A stretch of 64,000 nt of DNA, from positions 1 through 64,000 of the forward strand of contig JBBIJC010000004.1 in the NCBI GenBank assembly GCA_037446165.1, in the 5' to 3' direction. The notes beneath the pieces are model-generated. The model was not told the origin of the DNA, ran no database searches, and saw only the letters and a program-made list of their open reading frames with translations. Positions 22,355 through 32,753 of the stretch are shown here, in pieces. Origin of the DNA: Parasulfuritortus sp037446165 (GTDB taxonomy: Bacteria; Pseudomonadota; Gammaproteobacteria; Burkholderiales; Thiobacillaceae). Every line of letters starts with the position of its first letter. Position 1 is the stretch's first letter. Position numbers and translations under genes: made by a program.

Positions 22355-22972
22355 ATGAAAAGACAAGCCAAAACCCACGCCTGGCATCACCAGCACGTCA
22401 ATGACTTCTATGTCAAACAGGCCAACGAGCAGGGCTGGCGTTCGCGTGCGGCATTCAAGTTGCTGGAGATCGACGACAAGGACCATTTGCTGAGGCCGGG
22501 CGCACTGGTGGTCGATCTGGGCTGCGCGCCTGGCGGCTGGTGCCAGGTGGCAGTGGAACGGATGAAGGGCCAGGGCCGCATCGTCGGTATCGACCTGCTG
22601 GAGTGTGTCGGCATGAACAATGTCACCTTTATTCAGGGTGACTTTACCGAGGATGCGGCCCTGGCCGAACTGGAGTCGGCCGTCGACGGGAAAAAACTGG
22701 ACCTTGTGCTTTCCGATATGGCCCCCAATATAAGCGGCGTGGACTCGTCAGATCAGGCCAAAAGCTATTACCTGGCCGAACTGGCACTGGATTTCGCCGG
22801 TCGGCATCTGAAGCCGGAAGGTGCCTTCCTGATCAAGGTGTTTCAGGGCGCGGGCTTCGAGGACTATGTCCGGTTGCTGCGCCAGGTATTTTCGACAGTG
22901 GCGGTGCGCAAGCCCAAGGCTTCGCGTGATCGCAGCCGGGAGGTATACCTGTTGGGAAAAGGCCTTAAGTGA
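22355..22972 (+). CDS. rlmE: 23S rRNA 2'-O-ribose U2552 methyltransferase RlmE (FtsJ/RrmJ)
   Basis: Methylates the ribose of U2552 in the A-loop of 23S rRNA during late 50S assembly. 205 residues. The SAM-binding motif is VVDLGCAPGGWCQVA near 50-64. The K-D-K-E catalytic set is present: Lys near the N-terminal SRAAFKL, Asp in VLSDMAPNISG, Lys in GAFLIKVFQG and Glu in SREVYLLG. The start ATG gives MKRQAKTHAWHHQHVND; the frame upstream overlaps yhbY and is ignored. ftsH follows, as in most proteobacteria. Confidence 0.96.
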   Translation: MKRQAKTHAWHHQHVNDFYVKQANEQGWRSRAAFKLLEIDDKDHLLRPGALVVDLGCAPGGWCQVAVERMKGQGRIVGIDLLECVGMNNVTFIQGDFTEDAALAELESAVDGKKLDLVLSDMAPNISGVDSSDQAKSYYLAELALDFAGRHLKPEGAFLIKVFQGAGFEDYVRLLRQVFSTVAVRKPKASRDRSREVYLLGKGLK

Positions 22973-23060
22973 GCGTGGCTATCACCTCGATAGATTGCCT
23001 GAACGATCGGTTTGGGATAGGGTCTGATTATTGATTGCGTAAGCACGCAAAGGAATCGAA

Positions 23061-24956
<1,896 letters not shown>

Positions 24957-24984
24957 TCAATTCAGTGACCGTGAGGCGTGACGA

Positions 24985-25824
24985 GTGACGGGTAACACCA
25001 GCCCGCTCGTCGCGCCGATTCCCCGTCCCGTGCTTGCTTCCACCGATCGTCCACTGGTCATGGGTATCGTCAACGTGACCCCGGACTCCTTCTCTGACGG
25101 TGGCTGTTTCATCGATCCCAGGTTTGCTGTCGCTCATGCTCACCGGCTGGTCGAGGAGGGGGCTGATATCCTCGATATCGGCGGCGAATCGACCCGCCCC
25201 GGCGCGCAGCCGGTTTCACCGCAGGAAGAACTCGACCGGGTCATGCCGGTGCTGGAGGGCGTGCGTGGCCTGGGCGTGCCGGTGTCGGTCGACACCATGA
25301 AGCCGGCCGTCATGCGTGCGGCGATCGAAGCTGGCGCGGCCATGATCAATGACGTCTACGGTTTTCGCGCGCCGGGTGCGTGGGCGGCAGTCAAGGACAG
25401 CGCTTGCGCCCTGTGCATCATGCACATGCGGGGCGAGCCCCGCACCATGCAGGATGACCCCCATTACGACGATGTGGTGGCAGAGGTGGAATCGTTTCTA
25501 CTTGATCGGCTCGCCTCGGCGAAGGCGGCGGGCATCGCCCATGAGCGGGTTTATATCGATCCCGGTTTCGGTTTTGGCAAGACCCTGGGCCATAATCTCG
25601 CCCTGCTGCGCGCCTTGTCCAGTCTGGCCAGATTGGGCCCGGTGCTGGTCGGGCTGTCGAGGAAACGGATGATCGGCGCGTTGACCGGACGGGATCTCCA
25701 GGACCGCATGGCCGGCAGTCTGGCGGCGGCGATCCGGGCAGTGGAGAATGGCGCCCGGATCGTGCGGGTGCACGATGTCAAAGAAACGGTTGATGCATTG
25801 AAAGTGTGGGAGGCGAGCAAATGA
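24985..25824 (+). CDS. folP: Dihydropteroate synthase
   Basis: Condenses p-aminobenzoate with dihydropterin pyrophosphate in folate synthesis; the sulfonamide target. 279 residues in a TIM barrel. The signatures are VMGIVNVTPDSFSDGG (near 24-39), DIGGESTRPGA (near 65-75), the pterin-site VSVDTMKP and INDVYGF, and the late GLSRKRMIG. The start is GTG at 24985, 28 bp after ftsH. The stop overlaps the glmM ATG (ATGA). ftsH-folP-glmM is a widely conserved operon. Confidence 0.96.
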   Translation: MTGNTSPLVAPIPRPVLASTDRPLVMGIVNVTPDSFSDGGCFIDPRFAVAHAHRLVEEGADILDIGGESTRPGAQPVSPQEELDRVMPVLEGVRGLGVPVSVDTMKPAVMRAAIEAGAAMINDVYGFRAPGAWAAVKDSACALCIMHMRGEPRTMQDDPHYDDVVAEVESFLLDRLASAKAAGIAHERVYIDPGFGFGKTLGHNLALLRALSSLARLGPVLVGLSRKRMIGALTGRDLQDRMAGSLAAAIRAVENGARIVRVHDVKETVDALKVWEASK

Positions 25825-27182
25825 GCAGAAAGTATTTCGGCACCGATGGCGTGCGCGGCAAGGTGGGCGAGGCCCCGATTACCCCCGATTTCGTCATGCG
25901 CCTGGGCTATGCGGCCGGCAAGGTGCTGGTTGCGGCTGAACATGAGTCGATGCATGGTGATCGGCCGGCCGTACTGATCGGCAAGGACACCCGGGTATCC
26001 GGCTACATGCTTGAGTCGGCGCTCGAGGCCGGGCTTACCGCAGCGGGCGTCGATGTGCGCCTGACCGGCCCGATGCCGACGCCCGGCATCGCCTACCTGA
26101 CCCGTGCGCTACGCCTGCAGGCCGGGGTGGTCATATCCGCCTCGCACAATCCCTATGACGACAACGGGATCAAGTTCTTTTCCGCCGCCGGCACCAAGTT
26201 GCCGGACGAGATCGAACTGGCCATCGAGGCGGCCCTGGATGAGCCGATGGTGACCGCGCCGTCCAAGGGGCTGGGCAAGGTCAAGCGGCTCGACGATGCG
26301 GCCGGCCGCTATATCGAATTCTGCAAGAGCACGTTTCCCAATGACATGGACCTGCGCGGCATGCGCATCGTGGTCGACTGCGCCAACGGCGCGGCCTATC
26401 ACGTTGCCCCGCCGGTATTGCATGAACTGGGGGCCGACGTGATCGCCATCGGCAACCATCCGGATGGCTTCAACATCAATCACGCCTGTGGTGCGACCCA
26501 TCCGGCTAACCTGGCCAAGGCGGTGCTCAAGCACAAGGCCGACATCGGGATTGCCCTGGACGGTGACGGTGACCGGCTGATGATGGTTGATGCCAACGGC
26601 CAAATCGCCGACGGCGACCGTCTCCTGTACGCCATTGCCCGTCATCTGAAGGAACACAGCTGGTTGAAGGGCGGAGTGGTTGGCACCCTGATGACCAACC
26701 TCGGCACCGAGACGGCCTTGCGCGCGCTCGGCTGCGATTTCCGGCGCGCCAAGGTGGGCGACCGCTACGTGCTGGAAATGCTCAAGGAACACGGTTGGCA
26801 GCTGGGCGGCGAGACCTCGGGCCACATCCTGTGCCTGGACAAGCACACCACGGGCGATGGCATCGTCTCCGCGCTCCAGGTGCTGGAAGCCTTGCGCCGT
26901 TCGGGACGCACGCTCGCCGACACCATGCGCGACTGCCCCATCTTCCCTCAGGTCATGATCAATGTGCAGGTGACCAAGGGGTTCAAGCTGAATGGCCAGC
27001 CCGAGATCAGCCAGTCGGTGCTGGAAGTAGAGAACGAACTTGGCGACAGCGGCCGGGTGGTGTTGCGCGCTTCCGGCACCGAACCGCTGATCCGGGTCAT
27101 GGTCGAGGGCCGAGATGATGTTCAGGTCCAGCGCTGTGCCGAGCGCATCGCCGATGCGGTGCGCGCCGTGGCAGTGGGGTAA
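25821..27182 (+). CDS. glmM: Phosphoglucosamine mutase
   Basis: Converts glucosamine-6-phosphate to glucosamine-1-phosphate on the route to UDP-GlcNAc, peptidoglycan and LPS. 453 residues. The start MSRKYFGTDGVRG is the canonical N-terminus. The phosphoserine is Ser108 in VVISASHNPYDDNG; the metal loop is DGDGDRLMMVD; the sugar loop GETSGHILC; and the phosphate-binding loop RASGTEPLIRVMVEG lies at the C-terminus. The ATG overlaps the folP stop. It is convergent with the pyruvate-kinase-like gene, 4 bp apart, and no terminator is visible between them. Confidence 0.97.
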   Translation: MSRKYFGTDGVRGKVGEAPITPDFVMRLGYAAGKVLVAAEHESMHGDRPAVLIGKDTRVSGYMLESALEAGLTAAGVDVRLTGPMPTPGIAYLTRALRLQAGVVISASHNPYDDNGIKFFSAAGTKLPDEIELAIEAALDEPMVTAPSKGLGKVKRLDDAAGRYIEFCKSTFPNDMDLRGMRIVVDCANGAAYHVAPPVLHELGADVIAIGNHPDGFNINHACGATHPANLAKAVLKHKADIGIALDGDGDRLMMVDANGQIADGDRLLYAIARHLKEHSWLKGGVVGTLMTNLGTETALRALGCDFRRAKVGDRYVLEMLKEHGWQLGGETSGHILCLDKHTTGDGIVSALQVLEALRRSGRTLADTMRDCPIFPQVMINVQVTKGFKLNGQPEISQSVLEVENELGDSGRVVLRASGTEPLIRVMVEGRDDVQVQRCAERIADAVRAVAVG

Positions 27183-27186
27183 GGCG

Positions 27187-29046
27187 CTACGGCGCAGTGT
27201 CAGGCAGATCGGACACCGCCAGGCGACGCATGATCGGCGCACGCTTGGTGTTGTGACCGCCCATCCGGGTCAGCACCCCGCTCAGGAAGCGGGTGGTTTC
27301 GACGATGTAAGGCCCCTTGTTGAGCATGACGCATTCGGCCCGGGCCGACAGCGCCGCATCGGAAACCTCGGCGCGCGAGGGAATACCCCGCTTGGCCATG
27401 GTTTCCAGCACCTGCGTCGCCCAGATCACCGGCACATGCGCCGCCTCGCATAGCCAGAGTATCTCTTCCTGGACTTCGGACAGTCGTTCGAAACCGACCT
27501 CCACGGCCAGATCGCCCCGCGCCACCATCACTCCCAGAGGCGGGTTGCGCAGGCCCGCGAGCAGGATTTCCGGCAGATGCTCGAAGCCCTGACGGGTCTC
27601 GATCTTGACGATGGTGCCGAGATGGGTGGTCTTGAGCGCCTGCAGCTCATGGTGCAGATCGGTCAGGTCTTCGGGGCAACGCACGAAGGATAGGCCGACC
27701 GTATCCACATGCGGCGCCAGGATCGCCAAATCGGCCTTGTCCTTGTCGGTCAGGGCGGGAATCGCGAGATCGGTGTCCGGCAGGTTGATGCCCTTCTCGG
27801 GGCGCAACTTGCTCCCCTGCGGCGAGGCATGGCTGATTTCCACGGTGATGACATGGTCGCGATTCTCCAGGATGCGGCCGCCAATCCGGCCATCATCGAA
27901 CCAGATGGCCTGGCCCGGCAGGGCCGCGTCGAATACCGCGTCCAGGGTGCAGGGGATGGACGCGGCCCGGATCAACCGGCCGGCCTCGTCATGCTGGGCC
28001 ATGGCGCCAGGCTGAGTTTCGGTGGTGACCAGCAGCTTGTCGCCGATTTGGAGCAGGATGGGCAGACATACATCCGGCAAGGGACCTACCGTGCCCGATG
28101 CGATGAGCTCGTCGCCCCGGTAAAGCTGGGCCTCGCTGTCATCGGGGATAAATCCGCGCTGGAAGCAGTGGGCCAGCCAGGAATTGCCGAAACGTTCCTT
28201 CAGGCGCAGCTGCCGACGGGCACCGCGGCTGTCTTCCACTTCCATGATGTCCTTGGCATTGGCGGCCTGGATCAGGCGGTCTTCCATCGGCAGGGTGGCA
28301 TCCACATCCAGGATCGGCGCTTCCGGATGGTCGCGTGGCGTCAGCCAGATCCGGGCCGGGGCGGTGACCCGGCCCCAGGCGTCGCGCTGGGTCTTGAATT
28401 CCACCAGGCGGCCGATGGGTTCGATCTCGCCGGTGCGCAACTTGGGGCCTGGCAGGTCGGCGTGAATCCGGCACTTGCGATTGGTGGCCTGTTCTGCAGC
28501 GCGCAGGTTGTGGATCATCGCCAGCCATTGGTCCGGGCCGTCGTGGGCGCAATTGATGCGGACGATGTCCATGCCCGCATCCAGCAGATCGCGCAGCAAT
28601 TGGGGCTGGCTCGCCGCCTCTGAGGGCAGGGTGACCATGATGTGGCTGCTGTGGGCCTCGGAGGGGGTGCCAAGGAGGGTTCTGGCATGGGCTCTCAGCA
28701 GGGCGTCGCCAGCATGGATGTTTACGCCGTCATGACTGGTCTGGTCTGGTGCCGGTTTTCCGGCCAGGGCATGCAAAGCGTGGAGGACGGCATCCAGGCT
28801 GGCCAGGGTATGCGCCTCGGAGCGGGCCAGCCGGCTCAGGCCGATCAGGGCCAGTTGCTGTTGCAGTTCGCGGATGTCGTGCTGCCTGAGCGACAGGTAA
28901 TGCAGGAGGTTGCGGGCACTGTTGCGGTGACTTTCCGGAATGGCCTCGATGGCATCGATATGGCTGCGTTCCAGTTCGAGGGCGTACTGGCGTATGCCGG
29001 CAAGGACCGGGATCAGTCGGGAGGCGATAGCTTGGGTAGTTGGCAT
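27187..29046 (-). CDS. Atypical pyruvate-kinase-like protein
   Basis: A 619-residue protein with a pyruvate-kinase barrel but unusual architecture. Residues 1-125 are a helical extension not found in classical PykA/PykF. The barrel starts at VTLPSEAASQ, with VRINCAHD where the classical enzyme has RxNFSHG, then DLPGPKLRTG. The inserted B-domain region is much longer than usual (about 230-420). Conserved catalytic parts follow: KIETRQG (Lys and Glu kept), VMVARGDLAVEVG, PVIWATQVLETM and SRAEVSDAA. The usual SGETAKG loop is replaced by NKGPYI, and the C-terminal regulatory domain is absent. Enzyme activity is uncertain. It lies downstream of olsB on the same strand. Confidence 0.8.
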   Translation of the reverse strand: MPTTQAIASRLIPVLAGIRQYALELERSHIDAIEAIPESHRNSARNLLHYLSLRQHDIRELQQQLALIGLSRLARSEAHTLASLDAVLHALHALAGKPAPDQTSHDGVNIHAGDALLRAHARTLLGTPSEAHSSHIMVTLPSEAASQPQLLRDLLDAGMDIVRINCAHDGPDQWLAMIHNLRAAEQATNRKCRIHADLPGPKLRTGEIEPIGRLVEFKTQRDAWGRVTAPARIWLTPRDHPEAPILDVDATLPMEDRLIQAANAKDIMEVEDSRGARRQLRLKERFGNSWLAHCFQRGFIPDDSEAQLYRGDELIASGTVGPLPDVCLPILLQIGDKLLVTTETQPGAMAQHDEAGRLIRAASIPCTLDAVFDAALPGQAIWFDDGRIGGRILENRDHVITVEISHASPQGSKLRPEKGINLPDTDLAIPALTDKDKADLAILAPHVDTVGLSFVRCPEDLTDLHHELQALKTTHLGTIVKIETRQGFEHLPEILLAGLRNPPLGVMVARGDLAVEVGFERLSEVQEEILWLCEAAHVPVIWATQVLETMAKRGIPSRAEVSDAALSARAECVMLNKGPYIVETTRFLSGVLTRMGGHNTKRAPIMRRLAVSDLPDTAP

Positions 29047-29148
29047 CTATTGGGGCCGGCGGTCGAAATATGGATCGATATTTTCGACCAGCAAGATAGC
29101 ACCCCAATATGTACGGGAGATGACAGTTGTAACAATTGGAACTGCCGG

Positions 29149-29180
29149 GTTCACTCCGGAAACGTGCCTCCGGGGTGAAC
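29149..29180 (-). terminator. Hairpin between olsB and the pyruvate-kinase-like gene
   Basis: Arms GTTCACTCCGG (29149-29159) and CCGGGGTGAAC (29170-29180) pair over 11 bp with one G-U and a 10-nt loop. There is no U-run on either side, so it may reduce read-through or stabilise the olsB mRNA rather than act as a classical terminator. Confidence 0.4.
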
Positions 29181-29184
29181 GGGT

Positions 29185-29949
29185 TCAGCCAGCCTGGCCG
29201 TTCAGAAAGTGCTTGGCATAGGCCGGACTGACCTTCTGCATCGGCAGCAGGATCAGGATGTCGGCAGTGTTGAAGTCGGGGTCCCAGGCCGGTTCGCCGC
29301 AGACATAGGCACCGGCGCGCAGGTAGCCCTTGATCAGCGGCGGGATGATGGGCGCGGCTTCATTGCTCAGCGCTTCGAGCGGCAGCGGGCAGCGCGGGAA
29401 GACCCGCCATTCCACCGGTGCCAGGTGTTTTTCCCTGACCGCGTGCCAGACGCCGGCGGCGTTGTGGCCACCATCCTGCATGGCGATGCTGGCGCAGCCC
29501 ATCAGGTAGTCGTAGCCGTTTTCCATCATGTAGCTGGCCAGGCCGGACCAGAGCAGGGTGATGGCGCCGCCGCTGCGGTAGTCGGGATGCACGCAGGAGC
29601 GGCCGATCTCGACCATGCGCTCGCGCAGATGGCCCAGGCGGGTCAGATCGAATTCATGGTCGGAATAGAAGCTGCCCAGTTTTTTGGCGGCGTCCGGGCT
29701 CAGGATGCGGTAGGTGCCAACCACTTCGCCGCTGTCCATGTCGCGCACCAGGAGGTGCTCGCACCAGGCGTCGTACAGGTCGATGTCCAGGCCGGGCTCA
29801 GGCGTGTCCAGACGGGCGCCCATCTCCTCGGCGAAGACCTGCCAGCGCAGGCGCTGGGCCTCGCGGATTTCGCTCCGGCTGGTGGCCAGGCTGACTTGAA
29901 AATGGCGCTTGCGGCGTCCTTCTTCAACCTGTAGTCCAGATTGCATCAT
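29185..29949 (-). CDS. olsB: OlsB-type ornithine acyl-ACP N-acyltransferase (GNAT)
   Basis: About 254 residues of the GNAT superfamily group that transfers a 3-hydroxyacyl chain from ACP to ornithine, making lyso-ornithine lipid. Family-like segments are EIREAQRLRWQVFAEEMGAR, DLYDAWCEHLLVRD, VVGTYRILSP, EIGRSCVHPDYRSGGAI (acyl-CoA/ACP-binding loop) and YLMGCASIAMQDG. An OlsA O-acyltransferase is not in the window. The start is taken as ATG at 29949, which has AAGGA 7 nt upstream; ATG at 29955, ATG at 29970 and TTG at 29982 are alternatives. A PhoB-box array with phoA-like spacing precedes it. Confidence 0.82.
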   Translation of the reverse strand: MMQSGLQVEEGRRKRHFQVSLATSRSEIREAQRLRWQVFAEEMGARLDTPEPGLDIDLYDAWCEHLLVRDMDSGEVVGTYRILSPDAAKKLGSFYSDHEFDLTRLGHLRERMVEIGRSCVHPDYRSGGAITLLWSGLASYMMENGYDYLMGCASIAMQDGGHNAAGVWHAVREKHLAPVEWRVFPRCPLPLEALSNEAAPIIPPLIKGYLRAGAYVCGEPAWDPDFNTADILILLPMQKVSPAYAKHFLNGQAG

Positions 29950-29997
29950 CGTCATTTCCTTCTCGGTCATCAATGCTGACAAATCTAGGTCTTGGCC

Positions 29998-30026
29998 GTG
30001 ACAGTTGCGTGAAACGATGATGAAAA
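29998..30026 (-). promoter_or_regulatory. Triple PhoB half-site array upstream of olsB
   Basis: On the minus strand three half-sites follow at exact 11-bp spacing: TTTTCAT (5/7 to CTGTCAT), GTTTCAC (5/7) and CTGTCAC (7/7). Ten bases after the last one comes TAGATT, a 4/6 -10. The E. coli phoA promoter has the same box-to--10 distance and a similar GGCC-AGAC spacer. Predicted activation under phosphate starvation. Confidence 0.75.
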
Positions 30027-30053
30027 ATTGGTTACTGCGGGAGGGTTTTGTAA

Positions 30054-31829
30054 TCAGGCGGCTTCCGCCCGGGGACCGGCGAAGGCTTGCTGTGCCTGGC
30101 GCCGCTCCACGAACAGGCTGTTGCCGGGTAGCTTCTTGGCCTGCTTCTTGGCCATGCTGGCAGCGCCTGCGACTTCATGATGGGAGCCGTATTCATCCGG
30201 GTTGACGGGGACCACGCCAATGGACAGGCTGGGCAGGGGATGAAACACGGTGCGACCGCAGCGGTCCTCGCTGAAGTAGCCGCCGTCCGCCAGATGACGT
30301 TGCTCGAAGCCATTGCGGCTGGTGCTGGCGAATCGGTCCAGGATGGCCTGACAGCGCTGTTCCCAGTCTTCGCTGCGGAACAGGATGAAAAAATCGTCGC
30401 CGCCAATGTGGCCCAGGAAGTCGCAGCTGGTATTGATCTCATCCTTGAGTATGCCGGCTAGCAACAGGATGATTTCGTCGCCACGGTCATAGCCGTAGAT
30501 GTCGTTGAAGGGCTTGAAGTTGTCCAGGTCGAAATAGGCGGCGCAAAAGGGAGTGCCGTCGTCCAGCAGTTGCTGGATATGGTTGCTTATCGGGACATTG
30601 CCCGGCAACAGGGTCAGTGGATTGGAATAGCGTGCGGCGGTGACCTGCAATTGCATGATCACTTCCATCAGGTCGTAGCCCGAGCCCAGTCCGATATATA
30701 GGCCGTTTTCAGTGATGATGAAGCCGTCGGTGAAAGTGGCCTTGCCCTTGCCGATGACCAGTTTGCTGAGTTCCTCCACCGGCGTCGACTTGTCCACGAT
30801 CAGCGGATTGGGGTCCATGAACTGGGTGCAGGTGCGCCGACCGTGCAGCTCGCGCACGAACACGCGGGAGAAGTGGTCGACCAGGGCATAGCGGTTGATC
30901 AGGCCGATGGGACGGCCGTTCTCGACCACGGCCAGCGCATGCAGCAGGGGATAGGACTTGAACAGGTCGAGGGCGATTTCATTGTTGACGCTGGGATGCA
31001 GGCTGGGCGCATCGATCAGCAGCTTGTTGGTCTGGATCAGGAATGATGAGGTGGCCTGGCCGCGGCCTGATGCGGATGACTTGATGGCGTCGATGGCGTC
31101 GATGCTGACTCCAGGGGCCGGGTTGCTTGGCCGGGCGATGAAATAACCCTGGCCAAGACTGATCCCGAGGTCGCGCATGACGACGAATTCGGCCCGGGTT
31201 TCGATCCCCTCGGCAATCAGTCTGGCGCCTGAATTGACCGCGATCTGCTGCAATGAGCGGACGAACTGCAACTTGACCGGGTCCTGGTTGATGCCCGAGG
31301 TGAAGTGCTTGTCGATCTTGACGTAATTGGGGCGGTGCTCGGACCAGCGGCGCAGGCTGGAATAGCCTTCGCCCAAGTCGTCCAGGGCAAAGCGGAAGCC
31401 GTGTTCCCGGTATCGGTTCAGACAGTCGCCCTGATCGCTCATCTCGTCCGGATTGCTGTCCTCGGTCAGCTCGATGACCACCCGTTCCGGCGGCAACTGA
31501 TGCGTCTTCAGGATGAGCAACAGCCGGTCCAGCGTAGGAGTGCTGCAGCTTACGAAGCGCGGCGAGAGGTTGATGAACAGATTGGCATCGAGTTTCAGGC
31601 GGGAGAAGTCCCCGATGATCACCTCGATGCACAGGATCTCCATCTCGGCCCTCAGGCCGGCCAGGTCCGCAGCCTTGAGCAGGGCGAGGGGCGAATGCTG
31701 CATGCTGTCCGACGGACCGCGAATCAGGCCTTCGTAGCCATGGATATGGCCGGTGTCCAGATCCAGTATCGGCTGGAACAGCGATTGCAGGCGACGGTGG
31801 AGCAGGATATCGCGGACGATCTTATCCAT
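30054..31829 (-). CDS. EAL-CBS-GGDEF c-di-GMP turnover protein
   Basis: A 591-residue cytoplasmic signalling protein. An N-terminal EAL phosphodiesterase domain (about 10-245) keeps the metal and substrate residues: EGLIRGP (ExLxR), NLSP, VIELTED, LDDLGEGYSSL, KIDKHF, AEGIET and QGYF. A central region (about 270-400) looks like a CBS pair. The C-terminal GGDEF domain (about 410-560) has FDLDNFKPFND and IGGDDFFILF, a GGDDF variant that could still be active. It may both make and degrade c-di-GMP, with CBS sensing a nucleotide. It sits between the Pho-box genes olsB and plcP and has a weaker Pho-like box of its own. Confidence 0.9.
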   Translation of the reverse strand: MDKIVRDILLHRRLQSLFQPILDLDTGHIHGYEGLIRGPSDSMQHSPLALLKAADLAGLRAEMEILCIEVIIGDFSRLKLDANLFINLSPRFVSCSTPTLDRLLLILKTHQLPPERVVIELTEDSNPDEMSDQGDCLNRYREHGFRFALDDLGEGYSSLRRWSEHRPNYVKIDKHFTSGINQDPVKLQFVRSLQQIAVNSGARLIAEGIETRAEFVVMRDLGISLGQGYFIARPSNPAPGVSIDAIDAIKSSASGRGQATSSFLIQTNKLLIDAPSLHPSVNNEIALDLFKSYPLLHALAVVENGRPIGLINRYALVDHFSRVFVRELHGRRTCTQFMDPNPLIVDKSTPVEELSKLVIGKGKATFTDGFIITENGLYIGLGSGYDLMEVIMQLQVTAARYSNPLTLLPGNVPISNHIQQLLDDGTPFCAAYFDLDNFKPFNDIYGYDRGDEIILLLAGILKDEINTSCDFLGHIGGDDFFILFRSEDWEQRCQAILDRFASTSRNGFEQRHLADGGYFSEDRCGRTVFHPLPSLSIGVVPVNPDEYGSHHEVAGAASMAKKQAKKLPGNSLFVERRQAQQAFAGPRAEAA

Positions 31830-31877
31830 GGCCGGTTTCTAGTAGTGTTGTATCAGCCCCGACCCTAGACGATGAAT

Positions 31878-31895
31878 TTGACGGTTTGATGAAAT
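31878..31895 (-). promoter_or_regulatory. Weak PhoB-box-like site before the EAL-GGDEF gene
   Basis: On the minus strand: ATTTCAT (5/7), spacer CAAA, CCGTCAA (5/7). It is 48 bp upstream of the ATG. The total of 10/14 is only suggestive. Confidence 0.4.
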
Positions 31896-31905
31896 TGATC
31901 GGCCG

Positions 31906-31923
31906 CATTCATTGTTCTGTCAT
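31906..31923 (+). promoter_or_regulatory. PhoB box upstream of plcP
   Basis: CATTCAT (5/7) and CTGTCAT (7/7) are separated by 4 bp, ending 23 bp before the ATG. With phoA-like geometry the -10 would be at 31934-31939 and transcription would start at or beside the ATG. Confidence 0.68.
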
Positions 31924-31946
31924 ATTTCGGCGTCAGCATTTGGCCC

Positions 31947-32753
31947 ATGCCGAATGTCCGCTCCATCTTTCTTTCCGACATCCATCTGGGCACCCGCGCC
32001 TGTCAGGCCGACCGACTGCTGGATTTCCTGCGCGAATACTCTTCCGAACACCTGTTTCTGGTCGGCGATATCATCGATTTCTGGTCCATGAGCCGCAGCG
32101 TGCAATGGAGCTCGGCCCAGAATACGGTAATCCAGAAGGTGCTGCGCCGGGCCCGACATGGCGACAAGGTGGTGTTCATCCCCGGCAACCACGACGAGGC
32201 CCTGCGCGAATACGGCGGGGTGGCCTTTGGCGACATCCTGGTGGAACAGGAGTACATCCACGTCACGGCCGATGGCAAGCGTTTCCTGTTGATCCATGGT
32301 GACGAGTTCGACCAGGTGACCCGCTATCACAAGTGGGTGGCGGTGCTGGGCGACATGGCCTACAACATCCTGGTCCGGATCAACGGCTGGCTGTCGTGGA
32401 TCCGCCGCCACCTGGGCAAGCCAGGCTACTGGTCGCTGGCCGGCTATGCCAAGCGCAAGGTCAAGAGCGCGCTGGAGTTCATCTTCGATTTCGAGCATTC
32501 GGTGATCCGAAACGTTCGGGACCGCGGCCTGGACGGCGTGATCTGCGGCCATATCCACTGGGCAGCGATCAAGGAAGTCGATGGCCTGACCTATATCAAT
32601 TGCGGCGACTGGGTCGATTCCTGCACTGCCATCGTCGAGCATTTTGATGGCCGTCTTGAGCTGGTCGACTGGGATGGCATATCGCGCAGTCTGGCGGTGG
32701 CAGGTCAGGCCATGCGGGACGAGGCAGCATTGCAGGAGCGCGAGGCAGCGTGA
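31947..32753 (+). CDS. plcP: PlcP-like metallophosphoesterase (lipid remodelling)
   Basis: A 268-residue calcineurin-like phosphoesterase. Metal motifs are LSDIHLGTR (near 9-17), VGDIIDFW, PGNHDE, IHGDEFD and CGHIHWA. The PGNHDE, YWSLAGYAKRKVKSA and NCGDWVDSCTA segments resemble PlcP, the phospholipase C that Sinorhizobium and marine bacteria use to strip headgroups from phospholipids in phosphate starvation. PlcP proteins are often annotated as LpxH-type UDP-diacylglucosamine diphosphatases, the main alternative. The stop overlaps the next glycosyltransferase start (GTGA), the arrangement expected for a plcP-agt pair. A Pho box lies just upstream, and no Shine-Dalgarno is visible. Confidence 0.75.
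   Translation: MPNVRSIFLSDIHLGTRACQADRLLDFLREYSSEHLFLVGDIIDFWSMSRSVQWSSAQNTVIQKVLRRARHGDKVVFIPGNHDEALREYGGVAFGDILVEQEYIHVTADGKRFLLIHGDEFDQVTRYHKWVAVLGDMAYNILVRINGWLSWIRRHLGKPGYWSLAGYAKRKVKSALEFIFDFEHSVIRNVRDRGLDGVICGHIHWAAIKEVDGLTYINCGDWVDSCTAIVEHFDGRLELVDWDGISRSLAVAGQAMRDEAALQEREAA

Noticed and set aside
31947..32753. LpxH, UDP-diacylglucosamine diphosphatase of lipid A synthesis
   Set aside because: PGNHDE and NCGDWVDSCTA, coupling to a GT4 gene and the Pho box fit PlcP better; LpxH cannot be fully excluded without a phylogeny.
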